Assembly: GCA_050699815.1 (NCBI GenBank)
Contig: JBOHFT010000120.1
Span: 1 to 13,739, forward strand
Reading direction: 5' to 3'
Source of the DNA: GCA-003244245 sp050699815
Lineage (GTDB): Bacteria; Actinomycetota; Actinomycetes; Mycobacteriales; Pseudonocardiaceae
DNA: 13,739 nt
The notes beneath the pieces were generated by a model, which searched no databases, was not told the origin of the DNA, and saw nothing but the letters and a program-made list of their open reading frames with translations. Position 1 is the stretch's first letter. Each line of letters starts with the position of its first letter. The position numbers were made by a program, and so were the translations under genes. Shown piece after piece: positions 1 to 6,287 of this stretch.

Positions 1-1
1 C

Positions 2-85
2 GTCGGTGGCGTCGAGTTCACGGGGCGCGGCACCGGCACACCTGCCCGGCTATTGCCCTGGAGCCGGCTCACACCCCACAGTTGA
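2..85 (+). CDS. Possible 3' end of an upstream gene (partial)
   Basis: A reading frame is open from the window edge and ends at the TGA at 83-85, giving about 27 residues that begin VGGVEFTGRGTGTP. Its third codon positions are mostly G or C, as expected for coding DNA here. It is too short to assign a family, and it could be chance in such GC-rich sequence. If real, it ends about 35 bases before the next gene. Confidence 0.2.
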   Translation, partial: VGGVEFTGRGTGTPARLLPWSRLTPHS

Positions 86-113
86 CTCGATCATGACGGG
101 TGTGCCGTCTAAT
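82..113 (+). promoter_or_regulatory. Candidate promoter for the TPR gene
   Basis: TTGACT at 82-87 resembles a -35 box and TCTAAT at 108-113 resembles a -10 box. The 20-base spacer is longer than ideal. An in-frame ATG lies six bases after the -10 element, the arrangement expected for a leaderless transcript, which is common in actinomycetes. This is inference from consensus matching only. Confidence 0.3.
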
Positions 114-119
114 CGGCCC

Positions 120-1796
120 ATGCCAGGATCCGGCTTGTCCCGGTTCTTGCTCCTGGTTGTGGGGGCGGTAGCGTCGCGCGTCGTGGCTGACGTGTCGAGA
201 CCGGTACCGGACATAATTGATGACTTCCTCGAGTCGTTCGAGCGGCGCGACGGCGCCGAGGTGCGGCTGGCGCAGGCGCGCGATGACCGGCCGTTGGCGC
301 ATGCCCTGGTGCTGGCGGCGTTGTCCTGGGACCAGGTGGACCAGCGGGGGTGGCGCGCACCCGCGGTGCTGGGTGCGCAGGCGCGGCGGCTGATGGCCGT
401 CTGGGGGGTCGCCACTGAGCTGGTGGACGACGCGGAGCGGGTGGGCGCGGCCCTGGAGTGGGCGGCGCTGGACCCGGCGCTGGTGGAGTGCGACGGCCAG
501 GGCCGCTACCGGCCGGTATACGGGGTGGGGTTCCCGGTCGGTTCGCGGCTCTGGCAGGAGCACCACCACGCCGCGGTGGCCTCCGGTATGACCACACCGC
601 TGGAGCTGGTGGGCAAGGGTGATGCGGACCGCGATGCGAGCCCGGCCGATCTCGATGCCGCCGAGGTGTCGTATCGGCTCGCCGTGGACGGCGATGATCC
701 GGACGCGGCGGCGTTGGCGTCGCTGCGGCTGGCCGAGCTCGCCGAGTCGCGCGACCAGCCAGCGGAGGCGGCCCGCCGGTACGCCGGCGTCGCGGCGCTG
801 CAGCATCCGGTTGCCTCGCCGCCCGCGGTGCTGTGGCTGGCCCGCCGGGCCGTCCAGGACGGGGACCGGCCCGCGGCGCGGGTGCTGGCGCACGAGGTCG
901 TCAGCAGCGGCGATGAGCGGTTACTGCCGGAGGCATGGGGCCTGCTGGCCAGCCTCGCCTGGCTCGATGACGACAGAGACGGGGCAGTGGCCGCCATGCG
1001 GCTGGCGGTGGACACGGCCGGAAAGTGGCATTGGTCCTACAGCCGGAGCCTGGGCGAGATGCTCGCCGCCGGCGGCGACCTGGCGGGCGCGGCCGACGCC
1101 TACCGCAGGTTGCTGGACCAGCCCATGCTCCCCGGCGCCCTGGACGCCGGGCGGTACGTGCAGCTCATGGCGGCGGCTGGCCGTGGTGACGAGGCAGTGG
1201 CTGTCCTGGAGCAGTGCACCGCTGACGGCGAGCCCTTCACCGGGGACCTGCTGCTGGCCCTGGCGTCGGCCCACGCAGCTCGTGATGACATCGACGCTTG
1301 CCGGCAGGCGCTGGCCCGCGTTCGCGCTCACTGGAGCGCGGTGCTGCCGCAGGTGGCGGTGCGGGCCGATGTGATGGAGGCGTCGGTGGCCGTCGCGGAC
1401 GGCGACGACGAACGGGCGGCGCAGCTGTTCCGGTCGCTGACCGGCACTGACGACGCCGAGCGCCGCGACCTGGCCCGCCCGCTGCTGATCGCCACCGGGG
1501 ATCAGTTCGCCGCGGACGGGAAGCTGTGCGTGATCCCCGGCGCACGGCCGTTGCTGGAGTACCTGTCCGAGGCCGCAGCGCCGGGCACCGCGGCATGGGC
1601 GGCCACCAGCCTGGCGCACCTGGCCACCGTGGAAGGCCGTCCCGATGACGCGGAAGCCGCCGTCGGCCTCGCGGCCCGCCACCTCACCCCCGACGAGGTG
1701 ACCGCGTTGCGGGCGCTGCTGCTGTACCGCGCCGGGGCCGCGACGCGCTCGCCTGCCTCGTCGACGCCTGCGCGACGGCGACGCCGTCGGCCTTGA
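120..1796 (+). CDS. Tetratricopeptide-repeat-like protein, 3' end probably frameshifted
   Basis: A protein of about 558 residues built almost entirely of paired Ala/Leu-rich helices. Examples are the stretches around DPDAAALASLRLAELAESRD, GDLAGAADAYRRLLDQP and GRPDDAEAAVGLAARHL, each with the A..Y/A..L..A spacing of TPR helices. TPR solenoids usually mediate protein contacts; no catalytic domain or convincing membrane segment is visible. The start is uncertain: ATG 120 follows a possible leaderless promoter and adds a short hydrophobic run (FLLLVVGAVA), GTG 183 would begin directly at VADVSRPVPD, and ATG 93 is also in frame. No start has a good ribosome binding site. The C-terminus becomes Arg/Pro/Ser low-complexity after residue L of ALLLYRAG, which looks like an out-of-frame tail. 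A TTA codon lies at 921-923. The role is unknown; a regulatory or scaffold function is only a guess. Confidence 0.6.
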   Translation: MPGSGLSRFLLLVVGAVASRVVADVSRPVPDIIDDFLESFERRDGAEVRLAQARDDRPLAHALVLAALSWDQVDQRGWRAPAVLGAQARRLMAVWGVATELVDDAERVGAALEWAALDPALVECDGQGRYRPVYGVGFPVGSRLWQEHHHAAVASGMTTPLELVGKGDADRDASPADLDAAEVSYRLAVDGDDPDAAALASLRLAELAESRDQPAEAARRYAGVAALQHPVASPPAVLWLARRAVQDGDRPAARVLAHEVVSSGDERLLPEAWGLLASLAWLDDDRDGAVAAMRLAVDTAGKWHWSYSRSLGEMLAAGGDLAGAADAYRRLLDQPMLPGALDAGRYVQLMAAAGRGDEAVAVLEQCTADGEPFTGDLLLALASAHAARDDIDACRQALARVRAHWSAVLPQVAVRADVMEASVAVADGDDERAAQLFRSLTGTDDAERRDLARPLLIATGDQFAADGKLCVIPGARPLLEYLSEAAAPGTAAWAATSLAHLATVEGRPDDAEAAVGLAARHLTPDEVTALRALLLYRAGAATRSPASSTPARRRRRRP

Positions 1797-2026
1797 CGGC
1801 ACTGTTGCCGGCCATCACCGCATTCGGGATGCGCGGTCCCTGGCCCGGCGATCAGCAGCAGTGGCTCTTCGGTCCCGGTCGGCGACACGGACGGGTCACG
1901 ACTGTTGCGCTGTCACTGCGTCTTCGGCTAAGTAATGGACACCAAACCACGCTGGCCAGGCTGAGCGGGCGGGAAAGGGTGCTGACCTTGTCTGCAAGGC
2001 GCCCGAATGGTGCTTCGCACGCTTAA
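1733..2026 (+). other. Probable frameshifted continuation of the TPR gene, then intergenic DNA
   Basis: In the second reading frame the sequence from about 1736 reads GRDALACLVDACATATPSAL and then TALLPAITAFGMRG. This continues helical TPR-like sequence much better than the annotated tail, and it keeps G/C-rich third positions to about 1900. The switch point is the GGGG run at 1734-1737: one extra G would join YRAG to GRDALACLV. The frame stays open to a TGA at 2024-2026, but the last 40 or so residues look non-coding. The remaining bases up to 2073 hold no gene. The cause could be sequencing error, natural mutation or programmed slippage. Confidence 0.4.
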
Positions 2027-2073
2027 GATAACTGACGTGAGTCGGGTTAGGGCTGTCACACACGGAGGCAACG

Positions 2074-2565
2074 GTGGCTCAAGCGCAAAAGACAGACTTT
2101 GCTTCGTACGCTCAGCTGTCAGAGTCGGAGCAGGAAGTGCTCGAGCAAGCACTCAGGTCAATCCCTGACGACATTCTATCGATGGGCGACCGCGACGCGA
2201 TCGAGTCCAGGATCCGGCGGCGCCTGCAGGAGGGGGGAGTTCTCAAGACGGGGGAGTCGGGGGGACCGCTAGGCATCGCGGAAATTCCTGCGGTGGCCTT
2301 CGTCGGCAGAGCAGTCGGATGCCTCGCGTCGAGGTACATGACCTTGCGGGGAATCAGCCACAATAAGCCTGCCGACGCAGTAGCTGACTCGATCGCACGG
2401 GCAGTCGTGGATTGTGTCCCGGGTGATGCCGATGCGATCAGGTCCGACATTTTACAATACCGGATCCAGGTCGCGGGCGCGCTCGCGGCACTTGGCCTCC
2501 CGGCGCTGGGCGACGCACTCCGTGTAGTCGAGTCCGGCGGAGTGTATGAGAGGGGCTCCGCGTGA
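2074..2565 (+). CDS. Hypothetical protein, 163 aa
   Basis: The GTG start at 2074 is supported by GGAGG at 2064-2068, five bases upstream. A TAAGAT sequence at 2024-2029 could serve as a -10 element. The product is soluble-looking and largely helical, with an acidic N-terminal third (SESEQEVLEQAL), an Arg-rich helix (SRIRRRLQEGG), a glycine-rich hinge near residues 60-68, and an Ala/Val-rich C-terminal half. No catalytic motif or known domain was recognised. Codon use is less G/C-biased than its neighbours (for example AAT, AAA, TTT and a TTA at 2452-2454), which may mean it was acquired separately. The stop overlaps a GTG at 2562 (GTGA), so a coupled small gene may follow. The function is unknown. 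Confidence 0.75.
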   Translation: MAQAQKTDFASYAQLSESEQEVLEQALRSIPDDILSMGDRDAIESRIRRRLQEGGVLKTGESGGPLGIAEIPAVAFVGRAVGCLASRYMTLRGISHNKPADAVADSIARAVVDCVPGDADAIRSDILQYRIQVAGALAALGLPALGDALRVVESGGVYERGSA

Positions 2566-2706
2566 CGGCGACCCCGTCGGCGTGCGCGTCGATGTCCGGC
2601 TCGGCCTCCGTGGCGAGGCGGACGCCTGCCCATGCGCCGCTCCTCGCTCGACGGGCTCGTCGGCCAGCTTGGTGAGGTATTGGAGTTGCTGCGCAAGCAG
2701 TACTGA
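2562..2706 (+). other. Short degenerate coding fragments downstream of the hypothetical gene
   Basis: The GTG at 2562 overlaps the preceding stop and opens a 37-codon frame (VTATPSACASMSGSASVARR...) ending at 2672-2674. A second frame from ATG 2632 gives a 24-residue helical peptide (RRSSLDGLVGQLGEVLELLR then KQY) that ends at TGA 2704-2706, touching the repeat. Each fragment has coding-like third positions only over part of its length. They could be one small translationally coupled gene broken by a frameshift near 2620-2632. No family is recognised. Confidence 0.25.
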
Positions 2707-2836
2707 GGGGTTGAGCCCCGTGCGGGAAGCTCAGCGGCTCGCAGACGTCCAGCCGGGCTCCGTGCGCCGGCCCGCGAGCAGGTCTCGGTCCGAGTCCGGG
2801 ATCGTGGTGGTCTCCGGACACGCCGGGTGGTTCAGC
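2703..2836 (+). repeat. Left copy of a ~134-bp direct repeat flanking the lanthipeptide locus
   Basis: This stretch, starting CTGAGGGGTTGAGCCCCGTG and ending TGGTTCAGC, recurs in the same orientation at 9519-9654. Differences are one substitution (T at 2805, C at 9621) and two extra G bases in the right copy. Homology may extend to 2842 (AGCACAGCC) if a 13-14-base insertion in the right copy is allowed. There are no clear terminal inverted repeats and no transposase nearby. On the minus strand both copies encode the same C-terminal sequence (CPETT, IPDSDRDLLAGRRTEPGW) ending at the same stop. Confidence 0.95.
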
Positions 2837-2875
2837 ACAGCCACCCCGACAGCGCCCTTGCCCACGGACTGGGGA

Positions 2876-2907
2876 TGCCCCCCTCGGCCCGATGTCGAGG
2901 AGGGGCA
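2876..2907 (-). terminator. Hairpin terminator after lanB
   Basis: TGCCCCCCTCG at 2876-2886 pairs with CGAGGAGGGGCA at 2896-2907 across a nine-base loop, with a single bulged A. It begins about 15 bases beyond the lanB stop in the direction of lanB transcription. No U-tract follows, as is common for actinomycete terminators. It is well placed to end the leftward operon, and perhaps also rightward transcripts from the preceding region. Confidence 0.65.
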
Positions 2908-2921
2908 GGCCAGCCGAGCGG

Positions 2922-5900
2922 CTACGGCAGCGGCGGCGTGAGCATGGCGCTGGTCGACGGCGATGGCCCGCTCCTTTCGTTGCGTGCCACCCACCCGAGC
3001 GCGGCGGCGCGGGCGAGCCGGAGGCAGATCCGTTCGGAGTCCTGGTTGAGCCCGACCATGCGGGTGTGGTGCAGATGCAGCAGAGCGGCCAGCACCGGAT
3101 CGGGGTCGGGTCGCTGCGCCGGGCTGAGATGGGCGCGGTAGGCGGCCAGCGCGCACCGGCGGTGGCCCCAGGCCAGGGCGAGCGCTTCATCGCCCGGCAA
3201 TCCGCGCAGGGCGGCCCAGTCCCCGCTGGGATCGGCCAGGCGCATCGTCTGGTCATAAATCTCGCGGGCTAGCACCGGGCCCGGTTTGTGCTTGACGTGA
3301 TCGACCAGCCACTGCAGGCCGCTGCGCAGGCTGCCGGTAAAGGCTGCCGCCAGGTCGGTGAAGCTCGCCGCGATGACGGCGTACGGGTGCGGGGTGCCGC
3401 GGGCGGTGATGGTCAGCGCTGCGATGGCCACGGCCGAGTCGGCGGCGAACACGGCCTCGGCGGCGTGCAGGGCCGCACCGGTTCCGTAGCGGCCGACCTC
3501 GGGGTAGTAGGTGTCCAGCACGATGTTGCGGAGCAGCCCTAGGCGTCTCAGGCGCTCCGCCCAAGCGCCGACGTGCTGGGCGGCGGACCCGTAGGTGCGG
3601 GCGTCATGCAGCTGGATGCGCAGGCGCAGGTGCGGCTCTGGATCCCGGTAGCGCAGAAACCACCAGCCGGGTGGCTGGCTGTCCTCCCAGGTGGACAGCA
3701 GATCGGGCAGGTAGGTGGTGAGGAGGCCGGTCTGCTGGTCGGGGTGGCTGTACAGCTTCGCGTAGAGCCACCGTGAACTGCCGGGCGTATGTCCTGGGTG
3801 GTGGGTCGCCCGGATCGGCCCGGCCTGCCGAGCCGATCGCAGCCGGGTGGCCGCCAGGGGGATGACGAGTTCGTGGGCGTGCCCGCTGTTCCATCCGTAG
3901 TCGTGGGGGTCGGGTGCCTCGGTCACGGTGGCCTTGCCGGTCCGGTCCAGGTGGATGCGCAGCATCGCGAGGTGGGCGGGCTCGTTCAGGTCGAGGCGGA
4001 TCCGAACGTCGCTTGCACCGAGATAGACCGCCTCCGGGATGCGATATCTGCGCCACAGCCCGCCCCATGCCTGCGACCATTCCCGCCAGGCGCTACGCGA
4101 CCCGGGCAGGTCGGAGGCGGACAGGTTCCAGCCGGCGGGCCTGAGCACTGTGCGGCCGTGCCGGATGCGCGGCAGGAACGGCAGGTTACTGGCGGCTCCC
4201 CAGGCAAAGGGCACGCAGGCTGCGGCCCGCGCCGTGGTGATCTCGCAGAGGAACCGGGCCAGCGGATGTGTGCGGTGGCGGAACTCGACGGCGTTCATCA
4301 TCAAGGGTTCGACGATCCGGCCCTGCGACAGGGAGACCAGGAACAGGCGGTGAGCGTCACCGCTGACAGCCAGATCGTCCAGGAGGATTTGCGCATCTCC
4401 GTCAGGCCGATGTTCGCCGAGAGGTATCGACGGGAAGATCGCAGGCGTCCGGGCGAGGTTCCCGGCCCGCGCAGACAAAGGTGGGCAGGACACCTGCGCG
4501 AGGAGCGCTCCAGGGGTGAGCGTGGCCAGGCCGGTGAACGCGTGGACCATTCGGCCACGATCCTCGGAATCGACAACGTGCAGAAATCTCCCTGTCGTGG
4601 TTGCGGCTTGGCGTGCCGCACTGACGACGACCAGGGTGAACTCTCCCCGGTCGAGCGCGTCCGTCGTCGGTGCGTGCAGGCGCAACCGCAACTCGGTGTG
4701 CGGCGGACCAGGGGGCGGCCGAGTTTCGGTGGAGTCAGCTGCCAGCTCCGAGAGCACGTGTTCGTCGAGGACCACCTCGTCGCTGCCGTCCAGCGCGGCC
4801 TGCTGGGCCAGGTGCAGGAGCTTGCGGTCCCGGGCCAGCAAGGTCGGCGCAGTCTGTTTCATCAGGGAGCCGCGGTAGCCGACGGGATAGCCGAGCCCGG
4901 TGCCGGCGTCCACGACCTGGCGGATCGGGATCACCGCGCCGGATCCGTACCGGTCGAGGAATCGCGCGTGCCAGGCCTGCCAGGAGGGGTTGCCGAACCG
5001 GTGAGGTGTCAGCCGCACCAGCGCCGACGCGGCGGCCTCGGCCTCACGTGCGACGGCGTGGGGCAGGACCACCGAGCAGTCGACCCGCAGATCCACCGCG
5101 AGCGACGGTCCGGGACGATCGCAGATGGCCGACATCTGCCGCGACACCGATACCCGAACAGCGCGGCGGGCCCCAGGTGAAGACGCCTGATCGTGCCGGG
5201 ACAACTGCCCGCTGATCGCGTGCAACTCCCGCAGCATGGACAACGGCGCAGCACCGGTTCCGATGGTGATTAACTGGTCGATGACGTAGCCCAACGGATC
5301 AGTGACATCCATCGGCGGATGCAGGCTGGTGACGAGAATATGGCACGCCACCAGCTCAGCCAGCATCCCCTCGATCTTCGCCAGCGGCCTTCCGGGATGT
5401 TCGGCGGCCAGCTTGCCGATCAGCTCGCCACGGGTGATGGGAGACTGCGCGGCCTGGATCACCGCCTGAACCGCCCTGGTGTGCCGTACTGATACATCGC
5501 CGGGCCGAATCGCGCCGGGATGCTGCTGGCACGGAACCACCAGCCGGTCTCCCCGCACAAAGCCCAGGTTGTTCGCCATCACCGGGAGGCGTCTGTGCAC
5601 GTCGGGCCGCGCCTCCAGCTGTGTGATCACCTCCGCGAGCCACGCGGCATCAGGGCGTGTTATGGCACGATGCCGCTCACCCCACCGGACGCTGGCTCTG
5701 GAGCCGATGCGCAACGGAGCCACCCCAGCGAAGAGCCCGAACGGCGTGGCCCGGCTCGTCATCCGCAGCAGATACCGGATCACCGACTCCACCACCCGCC
5801 GCACCCGACGCGGCTGCTTAACCTGCCCGGCGCACACGTCCCCCACCCGGCGGGCCAACACCGGACTGGCGACCTCGATCGCCTCAACGAGCGCTTCCTG

Positions 5901-6050
5901 CTCCCACACAAGCCGCAACCAGCTCCGCCACTCCCGCACGTGCTCCGGGGTGTCACCGGTCAGATCCGGCCAGGGCGGCAGGTTCAGGCCGTCGCCCAGG
6001 ACGGCCACCCGGATGACGGCCGCGTCAACGCATTGGAACTGACCGGCCAT
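2922..6050 (-). CDS. Lantibiotic dehydratase LanB, full-length fusion (FxLD lanthipeptide)
   Basis: This class I LanB-type dehydratase has about 1042 residues, the usual length for a fused enzyme. By family knowledge it glutamylates Ser/Thr of the precursor from glutamyl-tRNA and then eliminates glutamate to give dehydroalanine/dehydrobutyrine. The N-terminal Lant_dehydr_N domain is marked by RMTSRATPFGLFAGV near residues 96-110. The C-terminal SpaB_C elimination domain starts near residue 758 (SSRWLYAKLY), with FLRYRDPEPHLRLR near 798, VGRYGTG near 854 and HLHHTRMVGLN near 990. These carry the Arg and His positions expected of the elimination site. I chose ATG 6050 because GGGGAAGG lies just upstream and MAGQFQCVDAA resembles the usual LanB N-terminus; GTG 6107 is in frame but its nearest Shine-Dalgarno-like sequence is too far away. 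It is the third gene of the leftward operon, 63 bases after the precursor. A TTA codon sits at 5271-5273 (residue 260). Confidence 0.95.
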   Translation of the reverse strand: MAGQFQCVDAAVIRVAVLGDGLNLPPWPDLTGDTPEHVREWRSWLRLVWEQEALVEAIEVASPVLARRVGDVCAGQVKQPRRVRRVVESVIRYLLRMTSRATPFGLFAGVAPLRIGSRASVRWGERHRAITRPDAAWLAEVITQLEARPDVHRRLPVMANNLGFVRGDRLVVPCQQHPGAIRPGDVSVRHTRAVQAVIQAAQSPITRGELIGKLAAEHPGRPLAKIEGMLAELVACHILVTSLHPPMDVTDPLGYVIDQLITIGTGAAPLSMLRELHAISGQLSRHDQASSPGARRAVRVSVSRQMSAICDRPGPSLAVDLRVDCSVVLPHAVAREAEAAASALVRLTPHRFGNPSWQAWHARFLDRYGSGAVIPIRQVVDAGTGLGYPVGYRGSLMKQTAPTLLARDRKLLHLAQQAALDGSDEVVLDEHVLSELAADSTETRPPPGPPHTELRLRLHAPTTDALDRGEFTLVVVSAARQAATTTGRFLHVVDSEDRGRMVHAFTGLATLTPGALLAQVSCPPLSARAGNLARTPAIFPSIPLGEHRPDGDAQILLDDLAVSGDAHRLFLVSLSQGRIVEPLMMNAVEFRHRTHPLARFLCEITTARAAACVPFAWGAASNLPFLPRIRHGRTVLRPAGWNLSASDLPGSRSAWREWSQAWGGLWRRYRIPEAVYLGASDVRIRLDLNEPAHLAMLRIHLDRTGKATVTEAPDPHDYGWNSGHAHELVIPLAATRLRSARQAGPIRATHHPGHTPGSSRWLYAKLYSHPDQQTGLLTTYLPDLLSTWEDSQPPGWWFLRYRDPEPHLRLRIQLHDARTYGSAAQHVGAWAERLRRLGLLRNIVLDTYYPEVGRYGTGAALHAAEAVFAADSAVAIAALTITARGTPHPYAVIAASFTDLAAAFTGSLRSGLQWLVDHVKHKPGPVLAREIYDQTMRLADPSGDWAALRGLPGDEALALAWGHRRCALAAYRAHLSPAQRPDPDPVLAALLHLHHTRMVGLNQDSERICLRLARAAALGWVARNERSGPSPSTSAMLTPPLP

Positions 6051-6113
6051 CGGCACCTTCCCCAGCCTCGCCCCGGTCTGGTTCGGACCCGCCGGAGCGT
6101 CACGCACGGTGAA

Positions 6114-6257
6114 CTAGTCGCAGCCTTCTCTGGTGTGCTCGCACTCGTCGTCGGTGCAGTCGCCCGAATCGCCCCCGGCGACTTCCAGGTCCGACTCCAC
6201 GAAGGTCACATCGAGGTCGAACTCGTCGTCCGGGGTGGCGGGCGTTGTGGCATCCAT
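6114..6257 (-). CDS. FxLD-family lanthipeptide precursor peptide, 47 aa
   Basis: A 47-codon gene between the methyltransferase and lanB. ATG 6257 is preceded by AGAAAGGA about eight bases upstream. The leader MDATTPATPDDEFDLDVTFV holds FDLD at residues 13-16, the signature of FxLD-family precursors. The C-terminal part from G28 reads GGDSGDCTDDECEHTREGCD and ends at the stop. It has three Cys (34, 39, 46) and three Ser/Thr placed 3-4 residues before them (S31, T35, T42), which would suit three non-overlapping (methyl)lanthionine rings. The Gly-Gly at 28-29 is a possible leader cleavage site. The core is very acidic (eight Asp/Glu). The TDD motif is conserved in the family as I recall it, but the usual following Gly is Glu here. 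The adjoining methyltransferase suggests that an Asp (33, 36 or 37) is modified. Ring pattern and processing site are inference. Confidence 0.92.
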   Translation of the reverse strand: MDATTPATPDDEFDLDVTFVESDLEVAGGDSGDCTDDECEHTREGCD

Positions 6258-6287
6258 CGGGGGATTCCTTTCTCGGCGGGGTTGGTG

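Noticed and set aside
2707..2719. GGGG-TTGAG-CCCC hairpin at the start of the repeat as a terminator
   Set aside because: The four-pair stem is too short to support a terminator call.
2703..2836. Miniature transposon (MITE) or insertion-sequence end
   Set aside because: Only a four-base CTGA match was seen between the ends, with no target-site duplication or transposase; kept simply as a direct repeat.
2438..3256. 272-codon minus-strand open frame through the left repeat
   Set aside because: It overlaps the 3' end of lanB in another frame and the antisense of the small hypothetical gene; it is Pro/Arg-rich and not protein-like.
3789..5180. 463-codon plus-strand open frame opposite lanB
   Set aside because: It lies antisense to a clear LanB gene, has low-complexity Gly/Arg/Val composition and matches no domain; it is a GC-rich shadow frame.
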